Below, piece by piece: positions 8,371 through 17,195 of a stretch of 64,000 bases of DNA. The stretch is from contig NZ_CP087106.1 of assembly GCF_028583545.1 (NCBI RefSeq), positions 2,641,001 through 2,705,000 of the forward strand, given 5' to 3'. Position 1 is the stretch's first letter, and the number at the start of each line of letters is the position of its first letter. The notes below the pieces were generated by a model. It did no database searches. It was not told the origin of the DNA and worked only from the letters and a program-made list of their open reading frames with translations. A program made the translations under genes and the position numbers. Origin of the DNA: Methylobacterium sp. NMS14P (GTDB taxonomy: Bacteria; Pseudomonadota; Alphaproteobacteria; Rhizobiales; Beijerinckiaceae).

Positions 8371-8571
8371 TCAGACCGCCCGGCGCAGCTCCCGCTCCTT
8401 CTGGCGCAGGCGCAGGAGCAGCTCGACATGCGTGTCGGTGATGGGCTGCGTGTCGACGCTGCCCTCGTAGACCGTGCGGAGCGTGAGGCCGAGCTGGCGG
8501 GTGTCGACCGCCCGTTTCAGAGGCTGTCCCGCAGGCAGAGACCCATCGGACTCGACGACTGACGGCTTCAT
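8371..8571 (-). CDS. NepR-like anti-sigma factor family small protein
   Basis: 66-aa protein from the ATG at 8571, chosen because GGGAGGGAG lies just upstream; a further in-frame start at 8667 has no such support. The segment LGLTLRTVYEGSVDTQPI followed by a Leu-rich helix (VELLLRLRQ) follows the NepR pattern LG..LR..Y...V...PIPD.ELL.RL. NepR binds the general stress sigma factor EcfG and is released by phospho-PhyR. Here the gene stands apart from any phyR or ecfG, 116 bp after recN, so it may be a paralogue. Family assignment is by eye; moderate certainty. Confidence 0.5.
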   Translation of the reverse strand: MKPSVVESDGSLPAGQPLKRAVDTRQLGLTLRTVYEGSVDTQPITDTHVELLLRLRQKERELRRAV

Positions 8572-8640
8572 GGCTCCCTCCCGCCCTTCAACCGCCCAAA
8601 CCTGCCGCGGCACCGGGATGTCGGTACTCTCACTATGAAT

Positions 8641-8657
8641 GGTTAACGAATTATTAC
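8641..8657 (-). promoter_or_regulatory. Near-match to a CtrA binding site upstream of the NepR-like gene
   Basis: The minus strand reads gTAA-taattcg-TTAAC, matching the CtrA consensus TTAA-N7-TTAAC except for one base in the first half. It lies about 70 bp upstream of the NepR-like start, in a notably A/T-rich patch. Tentative. Confidence 0.35.
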
Positions 8658-8687
8658 CTTCAACCAACGGTTAAGGTTGTCGCCGGG

Positions 8688-10361
8688 TCACGCGTCGGCG
8701 CCCTGAAGGAGCCGCGCCGCGGCCGCCCGGGCCTCGTCGGTGACGGTGGCGCCGGCCAGCATCCGGGCGATCTCCTCCCGGCGCTCGGCGACGGGCAGGC
8801 TCGCCACGCGCGTGGCGACGCGGCTGGCCCCTTTCACGGGCGCCTTGGCGATCAGGAAATGCGTCTCGGCCCGCGCGGCGACCTGGGGCGCGTGGGTCAC
8901 CGCGACCACCTGCACGGTGGCCGCCAGCCGGGCGAGCCGCATCCCGATGGCGTCCGCCACCGCGCCGCCCACGCCGGTGTCGATCTCGTCGAAGATGAGC
9001 GTCGGGGCCGAGCCCTTGTCGGCCAGCACGACCTTCAGCGCCAGCATGAAGCGCGACAGCTCGCCGCCCGAGGCGACCTTCATCATCGGGCCGGGCTTGG
9101 TCCCGGGATTGGTCTGGGCCCAGAATTCGACCCGGTCGGTTCCCGCCGGATCGCGGGATTCCGGATCCGTGGCGATCTCGGTGATGAAGCGGGCCCGCTC
9201 CAGCTTGAGCGGCGGCAGCTCGGCCTTCACGGCGGCGTCGAGCTGCTTGGCCGCCCGGCGCCGCCCGGCGCTGAGCTTCTCGGCCGCCTCGGCGTAGGCG
9301 GCTTCCGCCGTCGCGAGCGCCTGCTCGAGCCCGGCTAGCGCCGCCTCGCCGGCGTCGATCGCCGCCACGTCGCCGGCGTAGCGCTCCGCCAGGGCCGCGA
9401 GGTCGTCGGCCGGGACATCGTACTTGCGCGACGCGGCGCGCAGGGCGAAGAGCCGCTCCTCGACGCGCTCCAAGTCGCGGGGGTCGAACTCCGTCTCGGC
9501 CACCGCCGCCTCGAGGACTGCGCGGGCCTCGTCGAGGGCGACCATGGCGGCGTCGAGGGCGTTCACGCACGGGTCCACCAGCGCGGGCAGCTGCGCCGCG
9601 CGCCGCTCCAGCTTGCGCAGGGCGGCCGAGAGGTGCGGCACGCCGGAATGGGGCCCGCCGACGGCCTCGAGCGCCTCGTTGAGCTCGCGCGCGACCTTCT
9701 CGGATTGCTGCATGATCGTGCGGCGCTCGGCGAGCTGGGCCTCCTCGCCGGCGAGCGGCGCGAGGGCGGCAAGCTCTTCCACGGCGTGGCGCAGGAAGTC
9801 GGATTCCTTGCGGGCCGCCTCCACGCGGGCGCGGTGCTCGGCGAGCGCGGTGCGGGCCGTCCGCACGGTCCGCGACGCGGCGGCGACCTTGGCGAGCTGG
9901 GTCTGAAGCCCCCCGAAGGCATCGAGGATCGCCCGGTGCGAGGCGGGATCGGCCAGGGCCCGGTCGTCGTGCTGCCCGTGGATCTCCACGAGGGCCGCGC
10001 CGATCGCCCGCAGGACCTGCACGCCCACCGGCTGGTCGTTGACGAAGGCGCGGGTCCGGCCGTCCGCCATCTGGGTCCGGCGCAGGATCAGGTCGCCCTC
10101 GGTGTCGATCTCGGCCTCGGCCGCGATCCGGCGCGCCGGATGATCGAGGGGCAGGTCGAACACGGCCGTGACCGCGCCCTGGGCCTCGCCGTGGCGGACC
10201 AGGCGGCCGACGCCGCGGCCGCCGAGCGCCAGGGCGAAGGCGTCGAGCAGGATCGATTTGCCCGCGCCCGTCTCCCCGGTCAGGACGCTGAGCCCCGATC
10301 GGAAATTCAGTTCGAGCCTGTCGATCAGGACGATGTCGCGGATCGCGAGCTGCGCCAGCAT
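8688..10361 (-). CDS. recN: RecN DNA repair protein
   Basis: 557-aa SMC-like ATPase acting in recombinational repair of double-strand breaks. Walker A TGETGAGKS near residues 29-37, a long Ala/Glu/Arg-rich coiled-coil middle part (about 150-350), the ABC signature region (ASGGELSRFMLALK) and Walker B (LIFDEIDTGVGG) followed by the switch His (AVTHAPQVAA). Length is typical. It follows bamD on the same strand but after a 183-bp gap containing a hairpin, so it probably has its own promoter. Confidence 0.97.
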   Translation of the reverse strand: MLAQLAIRDIVLIDRLELNFRSGLSVLTGETGAGKSILLDAFALALGGRGVGRLVRHGEAQGAVTAVFDLPLDHPARRIAAEAEIDTEGDLILRRTQMADGRTRAFVNDQPVGVQVLRAIGAALVEIHGQHDDRALADPASHRAILDAFGGLQTQLAKVAAASRTVRTARTALAEHRARVEAARKESDFLRHAVEELAALAPLAGEEAQLAERRTIMQQSEKVARELNEALEAVGGPHSGVPHLSAALRKLERRAAQLPALVDPCVNALDAAMVALDEARAVLEAAVAETEFDPRDLERVEERLFALRAASRKYDVPADDLAALAERYAGDVAAIDAGEAALAGLEQALATAEAAYAEAAEKLSAGRRRAAKQLDAAVKAELPPLKLERARFITEIATDPESRDPAGTDRVEFWAQTNPGTKPGPMMKVASGGELSRFMLALKVVLADKGSAPTLIFDEIDTGVGGAVADAIGMRLARLAATVQVVAVTHAPQVAARAETHFLIAKAPVKGASRVATRVASLPVAERREEIARMLAGATVTDEARAAAARLLQGADA

Positions 10362-10480
10362 GCGGCGACGGGGATTCCTCAGGATGGGACCGCAGACATA
10401 AGGCCGCTGCGGCGCGGATTCACCCCAAAAATGCGTCGCACCGCTCAGGCGGTGTGCCGCAACGGGCGCCGCAACGGGAA

Positions 10481-10506
10481 AGGCCCGAAGCGGCGGCTCC
10501 GGGCCT
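10481..10506 (-). terminator. Putative terminator after bamD
   Basis: Arms aggcccg (10481-10487) and cgggcct (10500-10506) pair; on the minus strand the stem is followed by TTT and then CCCG. It lies 38 bp past the bamD stop and upstream of recN. The U-tract is short, so termination may be incomplete. Confidence 0.5.
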
Positions 10507-10544
10507 CGACGATTCTCGGGACAGCCCTGAGCGGGCTCGCAGGC

Positions 10545-11426
10545 TTACTCCGCCGAGGCGGTCTTGCCGGTCACCGTGCGGTAGATCTTCGAGAGGAACG
10601 AGGTCTTCTCCTCGCGGGGCTCGAGGCCGCCCTGAGCCAGCAGCGCGTGGGCGTCCTTGTACCACGGGCTTTCCGGGAAGTTGTGGCCGAGCACCGCGGC
10701 GGCGTTCTGCGCCTCCTGGGTGATGCCGAGCGCCCAGTAGGCCTCGGTCAGGCGCTCGAGCGCCTCCTCGGCGTGCCGGGTGGTCTGATACTTGGCGACC
10801 ACGTCGCGGAAGCGGTTGATCGCCGCGGGGAAATTGCGCTTCTCGAGGTAGAAGCGGCCGATCTCCATCTCCTTGCCGGCGAGCTGATCGCGGGTGATCT
10901 GGATCTTCGCCTTCGCGTCCGCGGCGTATTCCGAGGTCGGGTACTTCTGGACCAGCTCCTGCAGCGCGACGAGCGCCTTCTCGGAGCGTTCCTGATCGCG
11001 GGTGACGTCCGGGATCTGCTTATAGTTCGACATCGCCATCAGGTACTGCGCGTAGGCGGCATCCTTGCTGGCCGGGTGGCGCTGCAGGTAGCGCTTCGAG
11101 GCGCTGATCGCGTCGTCGTACTTCTGGCCCTCGTAATTGGCGTAGGCCGTCATCAGCAGCGCCTTCCGGGACCACTCGGAATACTGGTACTGCTTGTCCA
11201 GGTTGTCGAACTTCTTGACCGCGCCCTCGTAGTCGCTGTCCTCGAGCTTCGCCAGGCCGTCGCTGTACAGCTTGTCGGCCGGAACGTCCGGCACGACCTC
11301 GGGCTTGTACTTCTCGGCGAAGATGCTGGTCGGGTCGAAGTCGCAGCCGCCGAGGCCCAGGCCGAGGACGGCCACGAAGGGCATCGCGAAGGCCGCTGCC
11401 CGGCGATGACGAATGGTGACAGGCAT
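10545..11426 (-). CDS. bamD: BamD outer-membrane assembly lipoprotein
   Basis: 293-aa lipoprotein of the BAM complex that inserts beta-barrel proteins into the outer membrane. From the ATG at 11426 (GGAAAGAG upstream) there is a signal peptide with lipobox LGGC, Cys28 being the lipidation site. TPR-like repeats follow: ADKLYSDGLAKLEDSDYEGA, QKYDDAISASKRYLQRHP, EKALVALQELVQKYPTSEYA, NFPAAINRFRDVVAKYQTT. The reading frame is open further upstream but that part is low-complexity Arg/Ser/Pro and not family-like. It sits downstream of lpxC, a common alphaproteobacterial order. Confidence 0.95.
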   Translation of the reverse strand: MPVTIRHRRAAAFAMPFVAVLGLGLGGCDFDPTSIFAEKYKPEVVPDVPADKLYSDGLAKLEDSDYEGAVKKFDNLDKQYQYSEWSRKALLMTAYANYEGQKYDDAISASKRYLQRHPASKDAAYAQYLMAMSNYKQIPDVTRDQERSEKALVALQELVQKYPTSEYAADAKAKIQITRDQLAGKEMEIGRFYLEKRNFPAAINRFRDVVAKYQTTRHAEEALERLTEAYWALGITQEAQNAAAVLGHNFPESPWYKDAHALLAQGGLEPREEKTSFLSKIYRTVTGKTASAE

Positions 11427-11613
11427 CTGGCGCTCTTTCCCGGAACCGGCGCCGTTTCGCGCCGTCATGCCATCGCGTGGGTGGATCCGGCCCGCCCCGG
11501 GCCGTGCCCGCCGTTCACGGACCGTTAAACCCTGCCGCTCGATTCGGGCACGAAAGCGGCAAGGCTGCGGCGGCCAGGATCGGTCGCGGGCTGTGTCCCG
11601 CCGGTCACAGGGG

Positions 11614-12561
11614 CTACAGGTCGCCCGCGAAGGCGGCGATGCCGAGGCCGACGCCGAGCTCGGACAGCACGGTCTCGCGGCGCGAGCCCTGCGCCTCGAC
11701 GATGGCGTAGTTCGCCCGGTCGGCGAAGAGGGCGGACAGCACCCCGACATTCATCCGGTGGCCGCCGCAATAGGAGCGGTAGGCCCCCTGGATCGGCAGG
11801 CCGGCCAGGGCGAGGTCGCCGACGGCGTCGAGGATCTTGTGGCGGACGAACTCGTCCTGGAAGCGCAGACCCTCGGGATTGACCACCGCGGTCTCGCCGA
11901 CCGCCACGGTGTTCTCCAGCGAGGCGCCGAGGGCGAAGCCGGCCTTCCAGTAGCGCTCCACGTCCCGCATCATCCCGAAGGTGCGGGCGCCGGCGATCTC
12001 GCGGCGGTAGGTGGCGGGCGACAGGTCCATCGCCTTGCGGGAGCGGCCGATCACCGGGCTCTCGAAATCGATCTCGACGTCGAGGCGGAAACCGCGATCG
12101 ATCGGGCGCAGCTCCGCGAAGGATGTCCCGGCCTCGATCCGGACGTGCCGGAGGATCTTGAGCCAGCGGCGCGGCGTGTCGCAGGTGGCGATCCCGATCT
12201 GGTCGATCGCCTGGACGAAGGGGAGCGCCGATCCGTCGAGGATCGGCATCTCGGGGCCGTCGATCTCGATCAGAGCATTGTCGACGCCCAGGCCGTACAG
12301 GGCGGACATCAGGTGCTCGACGGTGGCGACGGCGCCGGTCTCGACGTCACCCAGGACGGTGCAGAGTTCGGTGGCTGAGACGAGGGCGTGATGCGCCTTG
12401 ATCAGGCGGTCGTTGCCGTGAGTGGTACCGGTGCGGAGGAAGGCGATGCCGTGATTGGCCGGAGCGGGTCGGATGGTGATCTCCGCGGGGTTGCCGGAGT
12501 GAACTCCGATCCCCGAGAGAGTCGCCGGCCCTTTGAGGGTCGTCTGTTTATGCGTTCGCAT
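11614..12561 (-). CDS. lpxC: LpxC, UDP-3-O-acyl-N-acetylglucosamine deacetylase
   Basis: 315-aa zinc enzyme for the first committed step of lipid A synthesis in the cytoplasm. N-terminal KGPATLSGIGVHSG, zinc ligands in VEHLMSAL, and the pair H/D in DEFVRHKILDAVGDLALAG; the catalytic His is in YCGGHRMNVG. All key residues are present. A 437-bp gap with a CtrA-type box separates it from ftsZ, so it probably has its own regulated promoter. Confidence 0.97.
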   Translation of the reverse strand: MRTHKQTTLKGPATLSGIGVHSGNPAEITIRPAPANHGIAFLRTGTTHGNDRLIKAHHALVSATELCTVLGDVETGAVATVEHLMSALYGLGVDNALIEIDGPEMPILDGSALPFVQAIDQIGIATCDTPRRWLKILRHVRIEAGTSFAELRPIDRGFRLDVEIDFESPVIGRSRKAMDLSPATYRREIAGARTFGMMRDVERYWKAGFALGASLENTVAVGETAVVNPEGLRFQDEFVRHKILDAVGDLALAGLPIQGAYRSYCGGHRMNVGVLSALFADRANYAIVEAQGSRRETVLSELGVGLGIAAFAGDL

Positions 12562-12801
12562 TCCTTAGCCCCCGGGCGCGACCAGATCCCGACACCCCGA
12601 CTGGAGGTGAGGAGAAGCTGACTGATCCGTCCGCTGCTTGATGCCCTAGCCCACGCGATCAGGTTGTGTCCTGCTGCGTGTCGTCTCGATCACATGGTTT
12701 CTATAGCTGCGCCGCACAGGGCAGCCAAATCACGGATTCTTACGGTCTGTTACAGACACGCTTAGCGGTTCGTCACCACAAAGCGCTGGTCCACCAAAGG
12801 C

Positions 12802-12816
12802 TTAAAGGTTGGTTAA
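12802..12816. promoter_or_regulatory. CtrA-type binding site
   Basis: TTAA-aggttgg-TTAA: two TTAA half-sites separated by exactly seven bases, the core of the CtrA consensus TTAA-N7-TTAAC (the trailing C is not matched on either strand). It lies about 240-255 bp upstream of lpxC and beyond the ftsZ 3' end. In a very GC-rich genome such a match is unlikely by chance, but the site is untested. Confidence 0.6.
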
Positions 12817-12947
12817 TACGTGACTAACCCGCGGCCGTTCTGTGGCGCGGATGCACCACGCGCCCCGGCTCGAGCGCCACGGTGCACAGCCTTGTCGAAC
12901 TCAATTCACCACTGCAACAACCATGAGTTGCTTTGCTGCAGCGCGAA

Positions 12948-12973
12948 GGGGCCGGCGGTTTCCCGCCAGCCCC
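12948..12973 (-). terminator. Hairpin after ftsZ
   Basis: ggggc-c-ggcgg (12948-12958), loop tttc, ccgcc-a-gcccc (12963-12973): ten base pairs with one mismatch. It starts 26 bp beyond the ftsZ stop on the minus strand. Only a TTC follows, so it is a weak or Rho-assisted terminator. Confidence 0.55.
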
Positions 12974-12998
12974 AGACCGTGTCGGAGACCCGGACCGT

Positions 12999-14774
12999 TC
13001 AGTTCGCCTGGCGGCGGAGGAAGGCCGGGATCTCGAGCTGATCGTCGTCCATCATCCGCGGCTGAGGCGCGAGCCGGCCCTGCGCGTCGAGGTTGCCCTG
13101 GGCCGGGCGGTACTGCGGGACCGCCGGGGCGGCCGGAGCGCGCGGGGCCGGCGGCACGTGGGGCTGCGCCATGTGAGGCTGGGCCATGTGGGGCTGGGCC
13201 ATGTGGGGCTGCGGGGCGGCGGCCGAGGCCGGCCGGGCCGCCGGGGCACCCTCCATGTCCTCGCGGCGACCGCCGAAGCCCACCGTCGCGAGCCGGCGCA
13301 GCAGCGAGGTCCGCTTGGATTCCGGAGCGGCCTCCTCGGCAGCGCGGTTCGCCATGATCTGCGTCTGGGCGATCGGCGGCAGCTCGTGGATCTGCGGCAT
13401 GCGCGGGGCGCGGGCGAGCGGCGTGCCCGTCGGGGCCGCCGGACGCGGCGGCACGAACGGGCCGGCCTCGACGGCGGGCGCCGCCTCGACGCGCTGCGGC
13501 GCGGGGGCCGGGACGAACGGCGCCGCGGCGCGGGCCTGGACCGGGGCGAGCACGACGTCGTCGCGGTTCATCGGCGCGGCGGCCTCGATGCGGCTCTCGA
13601 TCCGCGCCTCGGGGCGCATCTCGGGGGCCGAGAGCGGCGCGGGGGCCGGGGCGGGGATCGGCGCCGGGGCGACCGACTCGGTGCGGATGCTCGGCACCGG
13701 CGAGGCGGCGCGCGAGCGGGCCTCGGCGCGCAGGCGCTCGGCAACCTCGGCGATGCGCTGCTCGGTCTCGGCGATCGCCGGGTTGTTGGGCGAGTTCGCC
13801 GAGATCAGGGCCGGCTCGATGCCGGTGGCGACCACCGACACGCGGATGATGCCGTCGAGGCTCTCGTCGAAGGTCGCGCCCAGGATGATGTTGGCGTCCT
13901 GGTCGACCTCCTCGCGGATGCGGGTGGCGGCCTCGTCGAGCTCGTACAGGGTCAGATCGGAGCCGCCCGTGATCGAGATCAGCAGGCCGCGGGCGCCCTT
14001 CATCGACACGTCGTCGAGGAGCGGGTTGGCGATGGCCGCCTCGGCGGCGCGGTTGGCGCGCTTCTCGCCCGACGCCTCGCCGGTGCCCATCATGGCCTTG
14101 CCCATGCCGCGCATGATCGCCCGCACGTCGGCGAAGTCGAGGTTGATGAGGCCCTCCTTCACCATCAGGTCGGTGATGCAGGCGACGCCCGAGTAGAGCA
14201 CCTGGTCGGCCATCGCGAAGGCGTCCGCGAAGGTCGTCTTCTCGTTGGCGACCCGGAACAGGTTCTGGTTCGGGATCACGATCAGGGTGTCGACCGCGGC
14301 CTGCAGCTCCTGGATGCCGAACTCGGCGGTGCGCATGCGGCGCATGCCCTCGAACTGGAACGGCTTGGTCACGACGCCGACCGTCAGGATGCCCATGTCG
14401 CGGGCCGCGCGGGCGATGACCGGGGCGGCGCCGGTGCCGGTGCCGCCGCCCATGCCGGCGGTGATGAAGCACATGTGGGCGCCGGACAGCTGGTCGCGGA
14501 TCTCGTCGATCACCTCGTCGGCCGCGGCCGAGCCGACCTCCGGGTGCGAGCCGGCGCCGAGGCCCTGGGTGACGCCCAGGCCCATCTGGATCACCCGCTC
14601 GGCCTTCGAGGAGGTGAGCGCCTGCGCGTCGGTGTTGGCGACGACGAACTCGCAGCCCAGCAGGCCCGACTCGATCATGTTGTTGACGGCGTTGCCGCCG
14701 GCGCCACCGACGCCGAAGACGGTGATGCGGGGCTTCAGTTCCCGGATGTCCGGCGCCTGGAGGGTGATGGCCAT
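12999..14774 (-). CDS. ftsZ: FtsZ cell division GTPase
   Basis: 591-aa tubulin-like GTPase that forms the division ring. The tubulin signature GGGTGTG is in [14 protein letters not shown] near residue 105; [11 protein letters not shown] and the NxDAQAL nucleotide contacts are intact. GTPase domain ends near residue 320. A long Ala/Pro-rich linker of about 250 residues follows, as is usual in Hyphomicrobiales, and ends in the conserved tail [16 protein letters not shown], which binds FtsA and other partners. The linker carries a tandem PHMAQ repeat. It follows ftsA by 92 bp. Confidence 0.98.
   Translation of the reverse strand: MAITLQAPDIRELKPRITVFGVGGAGGNAVNNMIESGLLGCEFVVANTDAQALTSSKAERVIQMGLGVTQGLGAGSHPEVGSAAADEVIDEIRDQLSGAHMCFITAGMGGGTGTGAAPVIARAARDMGILTVGVVTKPFQFEGMRRMRTAEFGIQELQAAVDTLIVIPNQNLFRVANEKTTFADAFAMADQVLYSGVACITDLMVKEGLINLDFADVRAIMRGMGKAMMGTGEASGEKRANRAAEAAIANPLLDDVSMKGARGLLISITGGSDLTLYELDEAATRIREEVDQDANIILGATFDESLDGIIRVSVVATGIEPALISANSPNNPAIAETEQRIAEVAERLRAEARSRAASPVPSIRTESVAPAPIPAPAPAPLSAPEMRPEARIESRIEAAAPMNRDDVVLAPVQARAAAPFVPAPAPQRVEAAPAVEAGPFVPPRPAAPTGTPLARAPRMPQIHELPPIAQTQIMANRAAEEAAPESKRTSLLRRLATVGFGGRREDMEGAPAARPASAAAPQPHMAQPHMAQPHMAQPHVPPAPRAPAAPAVPQYRPAQGNLDAQGRLAPQPRMMDDDQLEIPAFLRRQAN
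13155..13214. repeat. 15-bp tandem repeat in the FtsZ linker
   Basis: Four units of 15 bp starting at 13155, 13170, 13185 and 13200 (consensus catgtggggctgggc on the plus strand) encode repeated HMAQP pentapeptides in FtsZ. The length is a multiple of three, so copy-number change keeps the frame and would alter linker length only. Confidence 0.85.
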
Positions 14775-14866
14775 GGTGTCGAGCCTCTCGCTAACTGTGC
14801 TGTCCGTGCGACGCCTGGGCGCCGGATTCCCTTCGATCCCCCCGCGCGAGCGGGCGGGCGTGAAAC

Positions 14867-16189
14867 CTAGAAGCTGTCCCGGAGCCAGCGGCCGACCCGG
14901 TTCAGGTAGTTGTCGGTGCCCGTGGCCGCGAAGGCACCGTGCCCGCGCGGCTCGAAGTGCTCGGCATGAGCCACCTGCGGGTAGACGAGCAGGCCGACCG
15001 CCGCCGAGAAGGCCGGACCCTTGGCGGCTTCCGGCAGACCCCGGATGCCGAGGGGCCGTCCGATCCGCACCTGACCCTGGAGGACGCGGCGGGCGACCTC
15101 GGGCAGACCGACGAGCTGGCTGGCGCCGCCGGTGAGGACGACCCGCCGCCCGGCCTGGGCGGCGAAGCCCGCGTCGCGCAGGCGATCGCGCACCAGCTCG
15201 ACCACCTCCTCGACGCGCGGCTTGATGATCCGCACGAGCTGCGAGCGCGGGATGTGGGCCGGCGCCTCGCCCTCGTCTTCGCCGACGCCGTGCACGGCGA
15301 TCATGTCGCGGTCGTCGGAGGGGGTGGACAGGGCCGAGCCGTAGAGGGTCTTCAGCCGCTCGGCCGCCGCCATGCGGGTGGAGAGGCCGCGGGCGATGTC
15401 CATGGTGACGTGGTGACCGCCGACCGCCAGGGCGTCCACGTGGACGAGGTGGCCGCCGGAGAACACGCCGACGCTGGTGGTGCCGCCGCCCATGTCGACG
15501 ACGCAGACGCCCATCTCGGCCTCGTCGTCGACCAGCGCCGAGAGGCCGGCCGCGTAGGGCGTGGCGATCACCGCCTCGACGCCGAGGTGGCAGTGCTCCA
15601 CCGCCAGCATGACGTTGCGGGCGGCCGCGAGCTCGCTGGTGACGACGTGCAGGTCGACGCTGAGCGCCTCGCCGATCATGCCCGACGGGTCGATGACGGC
15701 GCCCTGCCCGTCCAGGGCGTAGCCGGTGGGCAGCGCGTGCAGCACGGCCCGGCCGGGGCTGACGCCGTGGGCGCTCGCGGTCTCGAGCACCCGCTCGACG
15801 TCGCTGCCCGTGACGGTGCCCGAGCGGACGTTCACCCGCGCCTGGAAATGTTGCGAGGCGAGCCGGCCGCCCGACATGTTGACGATGACCGATTGGACCT
15901 CGACCTTGGCCATCCGCTCGGCGGCGTGCACCGCCTGACGGATCGCGCTCTCGGCCGCGGCGAGATCGACGATGGCGCCGCCTTTCAGGCCCAGGGAGCG
16001 CTGGTGACCGATGCCGATGATGCGCGCGAGGTGCGTGCGGCCGCGGAGCGTCGTGAGCGCCTCGGCGGGCTGCAGCTCGGCGATGAGGCAGACCACCTTG
16101 CTCGTGCCGATGTCGAGCACCGAGAGGGTGGTCGAGCGCCGGGCGGAGAGCGGCTTCAAGCGCGGCGTGAGGCCGTGTTGGCTGTGCAT
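14867..16189 (-). CDS. ftsA: FtsA cell division protein
   Basis: 440-aa actin-like protein that tethers FtsZ to the membrane. Actin-type phosphate loops are visible: [16 protein letters not shown] near the N-terminus and [14 protein letters not shown] in the middle, with the adenosine motif [19 protein letters not shown]. The 1C-type subdomain lies in the first third ([16 protein letters not shown]). C-terminal amphipathic tail [11 protein letters not shown] fits the membrane-targeting helix. Located between ftsQ and ftsZ, same strand. Confidence 0.97.
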   Translation of the reverse strand: MHSQHGLTPRLKPLSARRSTTLSVLDIGTSKVVCLIAELQPAEALTTLRGRTHLARIIGIGHQRSLGLKGGAIVDLAAAESAIRQAVHAAERMAKVEVQSVIVNMSGGRLASQHFQARVNVRSGTVTGSDVERVLETASAHGVSPGRAVLHALPTGYALDGQGAVIDPSGMIGEALSVDLHVVTSELAAARNVMLAVEHCHLGVEAVIATPYAAGLSALVDDEAEMGVCVVDMGGGTTSVGVFSGGHLVHVDALAVGGHHVTMDIARGLSTRMAAAERLKTLYGSALSTPSDDRDMIAVHGVGEDEGEAPAHIPRSQLVRIIKPRVEEVVELVRDRLRDAGFAAQAGRRVVLTGGASQLVGLPEVARRVLQGQVRIGRPLGIRGLPEAAKGPAFSAAVGLLVYPQVAHAEHFEPRGHGAFAATGTDNYLNRVGRWLRDSF

Positions 16190-16241
16190 TGACGCTACCG
16201 GGCGCGGGATGCGGGACGGGCGGAGATCGACAGGAAGGGCA

Positions 16242-17195
16242 TCAGCTGGCCGCGCCCTTCTTCTTCGCCTTCTGGGCTTCCGCGCGGGCGGCGGCGGCCT
16301 CCTCGGTCAGGCGCACCACCAGGCGGTCCGGCATGCGCAGGTCCACCGCGATGATGTCCTTCTCGAGCAGGCCGGCCTCGCGCTCGAACCGGACCAGGCG
16401 GGCGAGCGCGGCGGCCGGGTCGGCCTCGGGCAGGCGCACGTCGATGCCGTCGAACTTGAGGGTCCAGCGCCGGCCGGACACGTAGGTGCCGGCCTTGATC
16501 CGCTCGGCGAGCGGCCCGGCGGCGGCGATGAGGGCGAGGTATTCCGGGAGCTTGGTGTTGGCGTCCTCGCCGACCACCAGGGGCAGGCTGGCGTAACGGT
16601 CGTCCCGCATCGCGTCGATGACGGTGCCGTCGGCGGCGATCACGCTGATCTCGCCGTTCTTCTGCCAGAGGGCCGCGGGCTCGCGCTCCACCTGGGTGAT
16701 GGCGATCTCGTTGGGGTAGATCTTCCGGACCGAGGCCTGGGCGATCAACGGCACGCGGAGCAGCCGCTCGCGCACGTCGTTGACGTCGAGGAACGGGACC
16801 GAGGAGCGCCAGTCGATCCCGGCGGCCGCCAGGACCTCGCGCTCGTACATGCGGGAGATGCCCGAGATGGTGACGCGCTCGACGCCGAAGCCGGCGACGC
16901 GCGCGGCGATGTCGAGGGGGCGGCCCTGCTCGGCCACGAAAGCGTCGTAGCGGCCGCTCGCCACGAAACCGGCGAGCGCCACGGCCGCGGCGGACACGGA
17001 GACCGCCACGATTCCGGCGCCGCGGGGCAGGCGCTCGCTCAGGCGCTGACTCGGGCGGGCCCGACGAACCGAGAGCGACCGGGACGTCACGCGGCCGGCG
17101 AGCCGGCCCAGGATCGCGCCGGCGAGGCGCGCGGGACCGCTCCGGCCGGCGGCGTCGCCGCTCAGCGATTCAGGGAAGCGTCCTCCACCATCCAT
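16242..17195 (-). CDS. ftsQ: FtsQ cell division protein
   Basis: 317-aa bitopic inner-membrane protein of the divisome. A basic cytoplasmic N-terminus is followed by one membrane helix (IVAVSVSAAAVALAGFVASG, about residues 60-80), then a POTRA domain (VERVTISGISRMYEREVLAA) and the beta domain. The ATG at 17195 overlaps the 3' end of ddl by 34 bp, so the two are probably co-translated; a start slightly further in cannot be excluded. Length and gene order fit the family. Confidence 0.93.
   Translation of the reverse strand: MDGGGRFPESLSGDAAGRSGPARLAGAILGRLAGRVTSRSLSVRRARPSQRLSERLPRGAGIVAVSVSAAAVALAGFVASGRYDAFVAEQGRPLDIAARVAGFGVERVTISGISRMYEREVLAAAGIDWRSSVPFLDVNDVRERLLRVPLIAQASVRKIYPNEIAITQVEREPAALWQKNGEISVIAADGTVIDAMRDDRYASLPLVVGEDANTKLPEYLALIAAAGPLAERIKAGTYVSGRRWTLKFDGIDVRLPEADPAAALARLVRFEREAGLLEKDIIAVDLRMPDRLVVRLTEEAAAARAEAQKAKKKGAAS

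Larger units (their letters stand above)
12562..12998. other. Intergenic region between ftsZ and lpxC
   Basis: 437 bp without a credible gene. It is less GC-rich than its surroundings. It holds a hairpin after ftsZ (12948-12973) and a CtrA-type box (12802-12816). The stretch 12650-12800 on the minus strand is the likely lpxC promoter and leader, but no clear -35/-10 pair could be fixed by eye. Confidence 0.6.

Noticed and set aside
8572..8687. EcfG-type promoter (GGAAC ... GTT) upstream of the NepR-like gene
   Set aside because: No GGAAC element was found on the minus strand in this stretch.
12820..13357. Two short plus-strand frames in the ftsZ-lpxC gap
   Set aside because: They run into the antisense of ftsZ and are Arg/Pro-rich; the gap itself looks regulatory.
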